From NCBI GenBank assembly GCA_051715425.1, contig JBPXJS010000002.1:248001-312000 (forward strand): a DNA stretch of 64,000 nucleotides, written 5' to 3'. The DNA comes from JAJTFA01 sp051715425. Lineage in GTDB: Bacteria > Bacteroidota > Bacteroidia > UKL13-3. How positions within the stretch are numbered: position 1 is the first letter of the stretch; every line of letters starts with the position of its first letter. This document shows positions 25,507 to 35,220 of the stretch, piece after piece. The position numbers were made by a program, and so were the translations under genes. The notes beneath the pieces are model-generated. The model searched no databases. It had not been told where the DNA came from and saw only the letters and a program-made list of their open reading frames with translations.

Positions 25507-27519
25507 ATGAATATGAAAGCAAGATATACATTTTACTTATTGTTTTTAACCCTGGTGGCAGGTGCCCAAACCGCAAAAGATTATGCAGTACAACTTACGG
25601 CAACAGTTGTGGAAAGTCCCGCATCAATCACCATTAAATGGCCACAGGATACAACAGGGGTAAATTATATCGTGTACAGAAAAACCAAGGAGGAAATAGA
25701 CTGGGGAACCGCATTAGCCACACTTCCTAAAACGTCTGCCCAATATACAGATCTGGCAGTTGCAGCCGGAAATACCTATGAGTACTATGTTAGAAGAACG
25801 TATACCGCACCAACTCGTGTGGCTCATGGATATATTTTTGCCGGTATAAAGGCACCAGAGCTTGCGGTAAAAGGAAAAATATTGCTGATGGTAGATGCCA
25901 ATTATGTATTGCCATTAGCTGCTGAAATAAGCCAGTTGCATATGGACCTGATTGCCGATGGTTGGGATGTAAAACGTTTTGATATCAGCCGCTCTGCAAC
26001 CGTTAGCAGTGTAAAAAACATCATCAGCAGCGAGTACACAGCCGATACCAATACGAGGGCCGTTTACCTGTTGGGCAGAATTCCTGTTCCTTACTCCGGT
26101 GGATTTGTGGCTGAGCCTGGCAAATATTATCCGCCTGACGGACATCCGGATCATGGGGGCGCATGGCCTGCAGATTTGTATTATGGTACCATGACAGAAA
26201 ACATCTGGACAGATAACAGCGTAAATGATACCACCCCTTCGCGTGTGCAAAATGATAATGTGCCGGGTGATGGTAAGTTTGACCGGATATTCCTGTATCC
26301 GGAGATGGTAAACCTACAGGTGGGGCGTGTAGACCTTACCAATATGGCAACTTTTGGCAGCAATGATACCCTCAGGATAAAACGCTACCTCGACCGAGCA
26401 CACGATTACAAACATGCCTTATTAACCATAAATAAACGTGCCCTTATTGATGATAATTTTGGTGCCATGAGCGGGGAGGCATTTGCATCTTCAGGATGGA
26501 GAAGTTTCTCTACCATGTATGGTGATTCGGTTTTTGCACGCGATTATTTTACTTCCCTGAAAGAAGGAAACTATCAGTTTAGCTATGGCTGTGGTGCGGG
26601 TTCTTATACTTCCTGCGGTGGCGTGGGCAATACCTCTAATTACAACAACGATTCCATCAATACCTTTTTTACCATGACCTTTGGCAGCTATTTTGGCGAC
26701 TGGGATTCGCCCAATAATTTTTTACGTGCTGCCCTTTGTGCCCCTAAACCTGCATTAGCCAGCATGTGGAGCGGCAGGCCTCACTGGCATATGCACCATA
26801 TGTCGCTGGGAGAAAATATCGGATACTCGGCCCGTTTGTCGCAGAACAACTATTACTCTTTTACCAGCCCTGATGCATTCGGGTATTTTTATAATTCATC
26901 GCCAACATTTATTCATATTGCTTTAATGGGCGATCCCACTTTGCGTTTGCATCCCATACAAAAAGTTAACAGTGTAAACGCCACTTCCACAACTGACTCG
27001 TTAAAGGTATCATTGGCCTGGACAACCAGTGCAGGAGCAAGCGGTTATGTTATTTCCAGGGCACGTTCGTTGTATGGTAAGTATGTACCTGTAGGCCGCA
27101 TCACCAATGGAGATACCACCTGGACAGACAACTCACCTGATAACGCCATGAATTATTATTTGGTACGCGCCATGCATCTGGAACAAACGCCATCAGGCAG
27201 CTATTATAACCTTTCACTGGGTATTGTTGATTCCGCCTTTAGCAAAAGTTATAATGCTTCACTTAACGAAACCAAACAAATTCAACCAGTGGTAAAAGTA
27301 TTTCCAAACCCAAGTTCAGGCGATTTTACCGTGTGGATGGATCAGTGGAAAGAAGAAGGAGCAGAAGTATTTGTATATGACTTACAGGGAAAATTGATAT
27401 TGAATCAGCAAGTAACTGCAGGCAATGCTTCCATATCTCTGCAGGGTAAAGGTCTTCATTTGCTCAGGGTAAAAAGCCGTGAGGAGGAAACCACTATCCG
27501 GGTGCTGATAACGGAATAA
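25507..27519 (+). CDS. T9SS-secreted gingipain-fold (peptidase C25-like) protein
   Basis: A 670-residue secreted protein. After a signal peptide (ending AGAQ) come an Fn3-like domain (about 30-105) and a C25-like fold (about 120-480) with GKILLMVDANY, AVYLLGRIPVPYSGG and the closing GDPTLRLHP that ends C25 domains. A second Fn3-like domain (about 490-590) and a C-terminal T9SS sorting domain (KVFPNPSSGDFTVW, LQGKGLHLLRV) follow. In place of the usual gingipain His-Gly site I see FSYGCGAGSYTSCGG; the catalytic His/Cys pair is not certain, so it may be inactive or divergent. Confidence 0.75.
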   Translation: MNMKARYTFYLLFLTLVAGAQTAKDYAVQLTATVVESPASITIKWPQDTTGVNYIVYRKTKEEIDWGTALATLPKTSAQYTDLAVAAGNTYEYYVRRTYTAPTRVAHGYIFAGIKAPELAVKGKILLMVDANYVLPLAAEISQLHMDLIADGWDVKRFDISRSATVSSVKNIISSEYTADTNTRAVYLLGRIPVPYSGGFVAEPGKYYPPDGHPDHGGAWPADLYYGTMTENIWTDNSVNDTTPSRVQNDNVPGDGKFDRIFLYPEMVNLQVGRVDLTNMATFGSNDTLRIKRYLDRAHDYKHALLTINKRALIDDNFGAMSGEAFASSGWRSFSTMYGDSVFARDYFTSLKEGNYQFSYGCGAGSYTSCGGVGNTSNYNNDSINTFFTMTFGSYFGDWDSPNNFLRAALCAPKPALASMWSGRPHWHMHHMSLGENIGYSARLSQNNYYSFTSPDAFGYFYNSSPTFIHIALMGDPTLRLHPIQKVNSVNATSTTDSLKVSLAWTTSAGASGYVISRARSLYGKYVPVGRITNGDTTWTDNSPDNAMNYYLVRAMHLEQTPSGSYYNLSLGIVDSAFSKSYNASLNETKQIQPVVKVFPNPSSGDFTVWMDQWKEEGAEVFVYDLQGKLILNQQVTAGNASISLQGKGLHLLRVKSREEETTIRVLITE

Positions 27520-27565
27520 TTTTTACAGCCGGTACTAATTTTTTATTTATAACGTTTGTTGAAGA

Positions 27566-29065
27566 ATGGAATCAGGCAAAATAACATTTTGGGGATTCTT
27601 ACTCCTCAGCGGATTTTTATTTCAGGCACTTTTTTACGGGCACCAGATGGGGCTAAATACCCTGGTGTTTTCCTGTTTTACCATTGGCGGTGCGTGGTTT
27701 TTATTTAAAGATAAGAAAGGGGAATTGTTTCTCCTGCTTACTGCAGCGCTTTTGCTGGCAACCCTTGCAGTTTTGGTAGGGCATACCACTTATAGCCTCG
27801 TTGTTTATTGGATTTGTTATGTTGCTTTTGCCGGTGTGGTTTCTTATCCTGCCATTAAAAATTTGCAATTTGGCCCCTTGTTTATTCTGCAATCGGTTAA
27901 ACAAATTCCAGCGATGCTCTCTGCTTATGCACGCAGGAATAATTTGCCTTCCCGCATCCGATACAGCAGTTTTTTACGCTTTGTTATTTTGCCATTAGCT
28001 GTAGTCGTTTCGCTGTTGGTGATATATTCCTTATCCAATAAATTATTTGCCCAATCAGTTACCAATATTGCAGATCATATAGTGAGCCTGTTTCAGGATT
28101 TTTCCTTTGGCAGGCTGCTGTTTTTTATCATCGGTTTTTTGCTTGTTGCTTTGTTTTATGCTACTCATACCAACAGTTCCCTGGTATTAAAAGATCAAAA
28201 CCTGTCGTTTGAGCTCATCAGAAACAGGGCAAAAAAGGCTTTGGTAAAAACACTCTCCAGGTTATTGCTTAGAAAACAGCAGGTGGCTATTTTGTTGTTT
28301 ATTCTCTTAAATATCATGATAGGGTGGTTAAACTATTTAGATATTACCCATATCTGGTTTGGATTTAGCTGGGATGGTGGTTTTTTAAAGGGAATGGTGC
28401 ATGAAGGTACCAACCTGCTTATTGCTGCTCTGCTTATTTCCATAGCGGTTTCGTTGTATTATCTCAACAGCAACCTGGTATTTATGAAAAACAATACCTT
28501 GTTTAACCGCCTGATTATTTTGTGGCTGGGGCAAAACCTGATTATGGTTGTTTCTGTGGTGCTTAGGAACACTTATTATATTGAATATTTTGCTTTGGCC
28601 TACAAAAGAATATTTGTGTACTTCTTTCTGCTTGCCTGTGTTATTGGAATTGTAAGCATTATGTATAAAATCATCAAACAGCGCTCAACTGGATTTCTAA
28701 TGTCGGTTAATTCCGTTTCTGTATATGCCATTTTTCTTGTTGCAGCCTGCTTCAACTGGGATGCCATTATAGCACGGTATAATTTTAATCACTACAAAAC
28801 CTCTTTTATTCACTATGAGTTTTTAAGGGATCTGAATAATGCTGCTTTACCCTATTTATTAACTAATGAAGAAACACTGAAACAAATTGATGAAGTACAA
28901 ACCGGCAGGTTTTCTTTCAGCAGCGGAAGTGAGTACAAAAAATTTGCCTATGCCCCAACGGTAGAGCAACGAAAAAAGTGGTTTAAAGAAGAGTGGGAAC
29001 AAAGAACCTGGCTAGACTGGAACCTCCCCGAAAGCAAAGCATATTCCTTACTTACCCAACAATAG
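27566..29065 (+). CDS. DUF4173-like polytopic membrane protein
   Basis: A 499-residue membrane protein with about ten to twelve transmembrane helices and a short cytoplasmic C-terminal tail (SFSSGSEYKKFAYAPTVEQRKKWFKEEWEQRTWLDWN). The segment NLRNTYYIEYFALAYKRIFVY and the N-D-A-I-I-A-R-YN motif near the last helix are typical of DUF4173/DUF4153. Function is unknown. It follows the gingipain-fold gene by 46 bp and is followed by a repeat-rich intergenic region. Confidence 0.8.
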   Translation: MESGKITFWGFLLLSGFLFQALFYGHQMGLNTLVFSCFTIGGAWFLFKDKKGELFLLLTAALLLATLAVLVGHTTYSLVVYWICYVAFAGVVSYPAIKNLQFGPLFILQSVKQIPAMLSAYARRNNLPSRIRYSSFLRFVILPLAVVVSLLVIYSLSNKLFAQSVTNIADHIVSLFQDFSFGRLLFFIIGFLLVALFYATHTNSSLVLKDQNLSFELIRNRAKKALVKTLSRLLLRKQQVAILLFILLNIMIGWLNYLDITHIWFGFSWDGGFLKGMVHEGTNLLIAALLISIAVSLYYLNSNLVFMKNNTLFNRLIILWLGQNLIMVVSVVLRNTYYIEYFALAYKRIFVYFFLLACVIGIVSIMYKIIKQRSTGFLMSVNSVSVYAIFLVAACFNWDAIIARYNFNHYKTSFIHYEFLRDLNNAALPYLLTNEETLKQIDEVQTGRFSFSSGSEYKKFAYAPTVEQRKKWFKEEWEQRTWLDWNLPESKAYSLLTQQ

Positions 29066-29114
29066 GTGGACGATGTGCAAATGTGCAGATGTGTTGGAGT
29101 GTGGAGGATGTCTT

Positions 29115-29132
29115 AGTTTTAAATGTTAAATT
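29115..29132 (+). repeat. 18-bp block shared with 59413-59430
   Basis: AGTTTTAAATGTTAAATT occurs here and again exactly at 59413-59430, in both places next to a heptamer array. An inverted relative (TTAAAAATTTAACATT) lies at about 29241-29256. Confidence 0.7.
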
Positions 29133-29271
29133 TTAAGGGTTAAGTTATTTCAATAGTTCGAAGTAATTCCTCTGCGCCTAATCCTTTGCGCCTTGGCGGT
29201 GGATAAATAGTGACAGACAATTACCAATGCCCAACTGAACTTAAAAATTTAACATTCAACATTTCTTAACC

Positions 29272-29410
29272 CCAATGCCTAATGTCCAATGACTAATGCC
29301 CAATGCCAATGACTTGCGCCCAATGCCTAATGCCCAATGTCCAATGACTAGTGTCCAATGACTAGTGTCCAATGTCCAATGCCCAATGACTAATGACTAA
29401 TGACTAATAC
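29272..29410 (-). repeat. Tandem heptamer array, CCAATGN/CTAATGN type
   Basis: Twenty back-to-back units tile this stretch almost without a break: CCAATGC, CTAATGT, CCAATGA, CTAATGC, CCAATGC, one 6-mer CAATGA, CTTGCGC, CCAATGC and so on to CTAATGA, CTAATGA, CTAATAC. On the opposite strand the unit reads TTAGTCA/TTGGGCA, close to the TTAGTGC type at 5340. The last unit (29404-29410) overlaps the stop codon and last Tyr codon of sua5. The remaining gap 29066-29271 holds no gene, only AT-rich and GCGCC-type repeats. Confidence 0.85.
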
Positions 29411-30369
29411 GCAGCTCTTTTCAGTCTGTCGTTGATGGCTTTTCCGAGTTCTTTGTCGGGGAATATTTCTGCGAGGATATAATCAATATCCATTTCATCG
29501 GCTTTGCGCATGGCGGCAAAGAGTTTTTGTGCGGCTTCATCTAAATTGCCGGCAGGGGAGAGCACCAGTTGATGGTTAAGTGGAACCTGTTCATAAATGG
29601 TGCTAAAGGTAATGAGGGCAATTCGGCTAGTCTCTTTCCCTTTCAGCAACTTGAGGATATCCCCGTGAAGCAGTTGTTTTTTTGGTGCGTAATGTTTGGC
29701 AAGCATTCCAGGTGCCACAGGATTATCTGTTGTTATTTCTTCACCAGAAGTGTTTACTCTATCATTCACGGGTCCTATTACTGCTTCTATTTTTTCTAAA
29801 CTTAAACCGCCATGCCTTAATATTTCGGGTGTATCGTTTAAAAAAGAAATAATGGTTGATTCTACGCCTACTTGGCAATCGCCTCCATCAAGAATATAGG
29901 GAATTTTGTTACCCAATTGTTGCTCTACATGTTTGGCAGATGTGGGGGAGATATAGCCGCTGGGATTTGCGCTTGGTGCTGCCAGCGGAAAATCGAGTTT
30001 GCTCAATAATTGCAGGGTAAGGCTATGCTGTGGAATTCGTACGGCTACTGCAGGGGTTCCGGCTGTAACAATATCGGGAATCTGATTGCTTTTAGGAATA
30101 ATATAGGTAAGTGGTCCGGGAGAAAAATGTTTCACCAGTTGGCTCATTTTTTCCGGAATGGTAAGCCCCCAGCCTTTTAGTTTTTCTATACTGTTGGTAT
30201 GGATAATAAGCGGATTAAACTGAGGCCGGTTTTTGGTTTTATATATTTTGGTAACGGCCGATGCATCAAAGGCATTGGCGGCCAAACCATAAACTGTTTC
30301 AGTAGGTATGGCCACCAGCTCTCCGGAACGCAGCAGCAGTATTGCTCTTTCTATATCAGTGCCGGTCAT
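29404..30369 (-). CDS. sua5: L-threonylcarbamoyladenylate synthase (Sua5 type)
   Basis: Sua5 forms threonylcarbamoyl-AMP for the t6A37 modification of tRNAs. The 321-residue length shows the YrdC domain (residues 1-200; VAIPTETVYGLAANA, KNRPQFNPLIIH, RIPQHSLTLQLL, APSANPSGYISPT, LDGGDCQVGVESTII) followed by the C-terminal Sua5 domain (about 220-321, PVAPGMLAKHYAPK). The stop codon and the last Tyr codon lie inside the final unit of a heptamer array, so the array has set the 3' end of this gene. The gene lies just downstream of the NtrC-type regulator on the same strand. Confidence 0.92.
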   Translation of the reverse strand: MTGTDIERAILLLRSGELVAIPTETVYGLAANAFDASAVTKIYKTKNRPQFNPLIIHTNSIEKLKGWGLTIPEKMSQLVKHFSPGPLTYIIPKSNQIPDIVTAGTPAVAVRIPQHSLTLQLLSKLDFPLAAPSANPSGYISPTSAKHVEQQLGNKIPYILDGGDCQVGVESTIISFLNDTPEILRHGGLSLEKIEAVIGPVNDRVNTSGEEITTDNPVAPGMLAKHYAPKKQLLHGDILKLLKGKETSRIALITFSTIYEQVPLNHQLVLSPAGNLDEAAQKLFAAMRKADEMDIDYILAEIFPDKELGKAINDRLKRAAY

Positions 30370-30394
30370 TTGAATACCTTGTCAGCAGGTTTTT

Positions 30395-31771
30395 TTAACC
30401 CTCCAGTCCGCCTGCCTCTCCTCTGCGCAGGTTATACTTTTCAATTTTGTTGTAAAGATGGCTTCGCTGGATATCTATTTCCTGGGCTGTTTTTGCCACA
30501 TTCCATCCGTTTTTCTTGAGTTTTTCCTCAATAAAAATTTTCTCTACATAATCCTTAAACTCCTGCAGGGTATCGTATTTTTCAAACACACTTTTCTCGT
30601 TATTCTGCTGGTGCATTGGGCTGGCATACTTTACCACATCCTCTTCGGTAATTTTTTGTCCGCTCAGGATCACCAGGCGTTCTATCACATTGCGCAGTTC
30701 GCGGATATTACCGGAGTAATTCAGTTTTTTCAGTTCATTAAATGCTCCCGGTGAAAATGTTTTACGCGGTATGCCGTTGTCTTCGCAAATTTCTTTCACA
30801 AAACGTTCTGAAAGCAGGGCAATATCATCCTTGCGCTCGTTTAAGGAAGGAACATGAATAAGTATTACACTTAAACGGTGGTAAAGGTCCATGCGGAAAT
30901 TTCCTTTTTCAATTTCTTTCAGCAGGTCTTTATTGGTAGCTGCAATTACACGTACGTTTACATCAATATCCTTATCACCTCCAACCCGGGTAATTTTATT
31001 TTCCTGAAGCGCACGTAGCACCTTGGCTTGGGCAGAAAGGCTCATATCACCGATTTCATCCAGAAATAAAGTGCCCTCATGAGCCTGTTCAAATTTACCA
31101 ATACGTTGTTTAATGGCAGAAGTAAAAGCACCCTTCTCGTGGCCAAACAATTCACTTTCGATCAATTCTGTTGGTATGGCTGCACAATTCACCTCAATAA
31201 GCGGGAAACGTGCCCTGTTGCTTTTTTCGTGGATCCAGCGAGCTACCAGTTCTTTGCCTGTACCGTTTTCACCCGTAATAAGCACACGGGCATCTGTTGG
31301 GGCAACCTTTTCAATGGTATCGGTAATATTTTGTATGGCAGGGGAGTCGCCAATAATTTCGCGGGTTTTGCTAACCTTCCGTTTTAATACCTTGTTTTCA
31401 ATCACCATTGATTTGCGGTCGATGGCATTGCGGAGGGTAATGAGGAGGCGGTTTAAATCAGGTGGTTTGGAAATAAAATCATAGGCTCCTTTTTTGGTGG
31501 CTTCCACGGCTGTATCAATGGTGGCATTGCCGGAAATCATGATAAAGGGAATATCATCGGTTATTTCAGCAGCTTTGGTAAGCACTTCAATACCGTCCAT
31601 TTTGGGCATTTTTATATCACAAAGTACGGCTTCATAATCATCGTTTTCCAGTTTTTCAAGTCCGCTTTGGCCGTCAGCAGCTTCATCTACCTGGTATCCT
31701 TCATACTCCAGAATTTCTTTTAGCGTATTGCGGATAGCCTTCTCATCATCAATAATTAATATTTTTCCCAT
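30395..31771 (-). CDS. NtrC-type sigma-54-dependent response regulator
   Basis: A 458-residue three-domain regulator: a receiver domain with phospho-acceptor Asp52 (CDIKMP), a sigma-54-interacting AAA+ domain with Walker A GENGTGKE and a GAFT loop reading GAFTSA instead of the usual GAFTGA, and a C-terminal Fis-like HTH (NGWNVAKTAQEIDIQRSHLYNKIEKY). The ATG at 31771 gives MGKILIIDDEKAIR, the usual start; an upstream in-frame ATG at 31804 only adds 11 residues. No cognate histidine kinase is adjacent. A sigma-54-like promoter is seen in front of dnaK in this window, but a regulatory link is not shown. Confidence 0.9.
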   Translation of the reverse strand: MGKILIIDDEKAIRNTLKEILEYEGYQVDEAADGQSGLEKLENDDYEAVLCDIKMPKMDGIEVLTKAAEITDDIPFIMISGNATIDTAVEATKKGAYDFISKPPDLNRLLITLRNAIDRKSMVIENKVLKRKVSKTREIIGDSPAIQNITDTIEKVAPTDARVLITGENGTGKELVARWIHEKSNRARFPLIEVNCAAIPTELIESELFGHEKGAFTSAIKQRIGKFEQAHEGTLFLDEIGDMSLSAQAKVLRALQENKITRVGGDKDIDVNVRVIAATNKDLLKEIEKGNFRMDLYHRLSVILIHVPSLNERKDDIALLSERFVKEICEDNGIPRKTFSPGAFNELKKLNYSGNIRELRNVIERLVILSGQKITEEDVVKYASPMHQQNNEKSVFEKYDTLQEFKDYVEKIFIEEKLKKNGWNVAKTAQEIDIQRSHLYNKIEKYNLRRGEAGGLEG

Positions 31772-31958
31772 AACTGTTTCTGTCTTGTTTTCTAAACAGC
31801 GCAATTAACATTTTTTTATCACATTGTTATCGTCAAAAAGTTAACAGTTTAAATTTGGTAAGTAGGTCACACGAAACAAATAACGGTACTACTTTGATTT
31901 GACGGACGAAGAAGAATATGAGGTGTACGGTATACGTGCTATATTTAGGCCTAAAACC

Positions 31959-33719
31959 CTATTCCACCACAAACTCAAACGGCAAACGCACCTGTATGCC
32001 CTGATAGTTTTTCAGCTTATTGTATTGCTCCAGGTATTGGTAGTTTTCGCCCAGTTGTTGTTTGGCAAAAAATACCGAGGCATCGCTTCCAAAATTCTTA
32101 AGCAGTTGATCAAATGGATCTTTTTGTTCAGGTAAGTTTACAATGCGGTAATCGGTAAGGTTTGCTTTTTTTACGGCAATCTCAATGGCTTTTTGAAGTC
32201 CGCCTAGCTCATCTACCAATCCGATATTTTTAGCTTCTGTTCCGCTCCAAACGCGTCCCTCGGCTATAGCATCCACCTGCTCCACGGTTAATTTACGGCC
32301 ATCGGCTACTTTCTTAATAAAATCGGTATAGGTACGGTCTATCATTTTTTGAATAATGGCAATTTCAGCAGCATTAAGCGGCCGGTCAGGACTACCAAGG
32401 TCGGCATACTCTCCGAATTTTACCTTCTCTACATTAATTCCAAGTTTATCTTTAATCAGTTTCTCGGCATTAAACAGCAGGCCAAATACGCCAATAGAGC
32501 CGGTAATGGTATTGGGCTCTGCCACAATCACATCAGCAGGAGCAGCTATATAGTATCCGCCAGATGCAGCCACAGCACCAAAAGAAACAATCACAGGTTT
32601 TGATTTTTTGGCAAGCACCACTTCTCTCCAGATTACCTCTGATGCGATAACACTGCCTCCCGGTGAGTTCACCCGAAGCACAATCACTTTAATACTGCTG
32701 TCTTTGCGTGCTTTTCTGATGGCTTCAGCCATACGGTCTGATCCAACCTGTTGCTCATCACCTTCTCCACTCATAATATCGCCATTGGCATAAATCACCG
32801 CTATTTTATCCTTGGCTGTAATTTTTCCTTCTCTTGCTGTTTTGCGGTATTTATCTAAGGTTACAAAGCTGATATCCTTTTCTGATTTGGTTAGTTTTTT
32901 TAACTCTTCATCTACTTCATCTTCATACTTCAGATCATCTACCAAACCATATTGTTTGGCATCACCTGCACTCTGCACCAATAGTTTTTCTGCAATTTCT
33001 TTCACCTGTTCTACCGGCTTTTTACGTGCTTCGGCAACCTTGGTTATAAAATGATTAAACAATGAGCCGGTAAACGACCGGATTTGCTCCCTGTTTTCAT
33101 CGCTCATTTTATCGGTAATAAAAGGTTCTCCGGCTGCCTTAAACTTGCCATGTCGGATAAGCTGAGCCTGCACACCTAATTTATCCAGCATGCCCTTAAG
33201 GTACATTTGGCTGTAGCTAAATCCGTCAAATAAAATATCGCCTATCGGGTTCAGGTAAATCTTATCGGCAACTGAAGCCAGGTAATAGCTGTGTTCTTCC
33301 ATTACCTCTCCATAGGCTATAATAAACTTCTTCGATTTTTTAAACTCAATCAATGCCTCTCTTATTTCTTCAAGTGTTCCGTAACTGTTTGGAGAAACAG
33401 ATACATTCATATAAATACCCTGGATTTTTTCGTCATTGGCGGCATGGCGTATGCTTTTGAGGATATCATTTAATCCTGTAGGGTTGCTGCCTTCCATATT
33501 TATCAGGTCAAAGTTTTCGAGGGGATTATTGCTGGTTCGCTCAGGTATCATATAGTCAAACGATAATTTAAGTACCGACTGATCACTTACCGCCACTTCA
33601 TCACCACCCCCTGATCCTGCAATACCGGCAACAATACCAGCCATAATAAAGAATAGCAGGAAAATGGAAACAAAAAATCCAAGTATAGTGGCTAATAGAA
33701 ATTTAAAAAATTGCTTCAT
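31959..33719 (-). CDS. sppA: Signal peptide peptidase SppA, long form
   Basis: A 586-residue SppA with one N-terminal transmembrane anchor (FFKFLLATILGFFVSIFLLFF) and two Clp-protease-like repeats, as in the E. coli 67-kDa type. The C-terminal repeat holds the serine nucleophile in AVAASGGYYIAAPAD; the lysine is expected in the N-terminal repeat (about residues 180-200). SppA degrades leftover signal peptides at the cytoplasmic membrane. I use the ATG at 33719; the frame is open to 33746, but the earlier residues look non-conserved. It is divergent from purB. Confidence 0.92.
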   Translation of the reverse strand: MKQFFKFLLATILGFFVSIFLLFFIMAGIVAGIAGSGGGDEVAVSDQSVLKLSFDYMIPERTSNNPLENFDLINMEGSNPTGLNDILKSIRHAANDEKIQGIYMNVSVSPNSYGTLEEIREALIEFKKSKKFIIAYGEVMEEHSYYLASVADKIYLNPIGDILFDGFSYSQMYLKGMLDKLGVQAQLIRHGKFKAAGEPFITDKMSDENREQIRSFTGSLFNHFITKVAEARKKPVEQVKEIAEKLLVQSAGDAKQYGLVDDLKYEDEVDEELKKLTKSEKDISFVTLDKYRKTAREGKITAKDKIAVIYANGDIMSGEGDEQQVGSDRMAEAIRKARKDSSIKVIVLRVNSPGGSVIASEVIWREVVLAKKSKPVIVSFGAVAASGGYYIAAPADVIVAEPNTITGSIGVFGLLFNAEKLIKDKLGINVEKVKFGEYADLGSPDRPLNAAEIAIIQKMIDRTYTDFIKKVADGRKLTVEQVDAIAEGRVWSGTEAKNIGLVDELGGLQKAIEIAVKKANLTDYRIVNLPEQKDPFDQLLKNFGSDASVFFAKQQLGENYQYLEQYNKLKNYQGIQVRLPFEFVVE

Positions 33720-33873
33720 GGTATTTGTGCTTAATTGAAAAAGCAAAATAAAGGTATTGTCCAGAATTTAAAAGCAGGGATATGATAAACCTTGTAAATA
33801 GGGGCTTTGAAGGGTGGAAAAAGATTTAAACGGTTTGTCGGGAAAATTAAATGCATGGATGTATTTTCGCCCA

Positions 33874-35220
33874 ATGGAATTAAACGCACTTACTGCTATA
33901 TCACCTGCTGACGGGCGCTACCGCAAACAAACGGAACCCCTTGCTGCTTATTTCTCTGAATTTGCCCTTATTCAATACAGGGTATTGGTTGAAATTGAAT
34001 ATTTTATAGCACTGGCAGAAATTCCGCTGCCGCAAATAAAGGGCAAGGTAAATGCCCAGCATAAAAAGGATCTGCGTGAAGTGTATATCAGTTTTTCGGA
34101 AGCTGATGCATTAAGGATAAAAGAAATAGAAGCCACTACCAACCATGATGTAAAGGCAGTTGAATATTTTATCAAAGAAAAGTTTGCCCTTATTGGCTTA
34201 TCCGATGTGAGTGAGTTTGTTCATTTCGGACTTACCTCACAGGATGTAAACAATACAGCTATTCCGCTTACTCTTTTAGATGCCAACCGTTATGTAATGG
34301 TGCCTGTTTTGCAGGATGTGATTAAAAAACTGAAAGCGCTTGCCAAAGAATGGAAATCAGTTCCGATGTTGGCTCATACCCATGGTCAGCCCGCTTCGCC
34401 AACCAAACTGGGCAAAGAGATAATGGTATTTGTAGAGCGTTTGGAAACACAGCTCAATCAGTTGTTGCAAATTCCGTACTGCGCAAAATTTGGCGGGGCA
34501 ACTGGTAATTTTAATGCCCATACCATTGCATATCCAAAAATAAACTGGGTGCAGTTTGCCAATGGTTTTCATCATTCTCTGGGTCTTCAGCGGTCGCAAT
34601 ACACCACGCAGATTGAGCACTATGATAATTTGGCTGCCATGTGTGATGCCTTTAAACGCATCAATACCATTTTAATTGACCTGAGCCGCGATTTCTGGCA
34701 GTATATTTCCATGGAGTATTTTAAGCAACAACTTAAAAAGGGGGAGGTTGGTTCTTCAGCCATGCCACATAAGGTAAATCCAATTGATTTTGAAAATGCA
34801 GAAGGAAACCTGGGTTTTGCCAATGCCATTTTTGAACACCTCTCGGCAAAACTGCCTGTGTCACGCCTTCAGAGGGATCTTACGGACTCAACGGTGCTTA
34901 GAAACCTGGGGGTACCTATGGCACATACCTTAATTGCAGGTAAATCACTGCTAAAAGGTTTGAACAAAATAGTGCTGAATGAAGCCGCATTAAACCAACA
35001 CCTGGAAGCAAACTGGGCAGTGGTTGCAGAGGCCATTCAAACCATTTTAAGAAGAGAGGGTTATCCAAAGCCTTACGAAGCCCTGAAGGATCTTACCCGC
35101 ACCAATAAAGCCATTACACAAAAGGATATTAAGAAGTTTATTACTGGCTTAAAAGTAAATGCCAAAGTAAAAGCGGAGTTACTAAAAATTACACCACAAA
35201 ATTATACCGGTGTATTTTAA
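33874..35220 (+). CDS. purB: Adenylosuccinate lyase
   Basis: PurB catalyses two fumarate-releasing steps in purine synthesis. The start at 33874 (MELNALTAISPADGRYR) gives 448 residues, close to the E. coli-type enzyme; a GTG at 33814 would add 20 residues without homology. The superfamily signature SSAMPHKVNPIDFENAEGN, the SAM/histidine region VPMLAHTHGQPASPT and TSQDVNNTAIPLTLLD are visible. The stop overlaps the aroE stop tail to tail by a few bases. Confidence 0.95.
   Translation: MELNALTAISPADGRYRKQTEPLAAYFSEFALIQYRVLVEIEYFIALAEIPLPQIKGKVNAQHKKDLREVYISFSEADALRIKEIEATTNHDVKAVEYFIKEKFALIGLSDVSEFVHFGLTSQDVNNTAIPLTLLDANRYVMVPVLQDVIKKLKALAKEWKSVPMLAHTHGQPASPTKLGKEIMVFVERLETQLNQLLQIPYCAKFGGATGNFNAHTIAYPKINWVQFANGFHHSLGLQRSQYTTQIEHYDNLAAMCDAFKRINTILIDLSRDFWQYISMEYFKQQLKKGEVGSSAMPHKVNPIDFENAEGNLGFANAIFEHLSAKLPVSRLQRDLTDSTVLRNLGVPMAHTLIAGKSLLKGLNKIVLNEAALNQHLEANWAVVAEAIQTILRREGYPKPYEALKDLTRTNKAITQKDIKKFITGLKVNAKVKAELLKITPQNYTGVF

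Noticed and set aside
29272..29410. Heptamer arrays considered as a CRISPR array
   Set aside because: Units are 7 bp with no spacers of 25-40 bp and no cas genes in the window.
31079..31484. Plus-strand frames antisense to the NtrC-type regulator, and similar frames antisense to sppA, dnaK, sua5 and others
   Set aside because: Shadow frames of strongly conserved genes on the other strand; no independent motifs.
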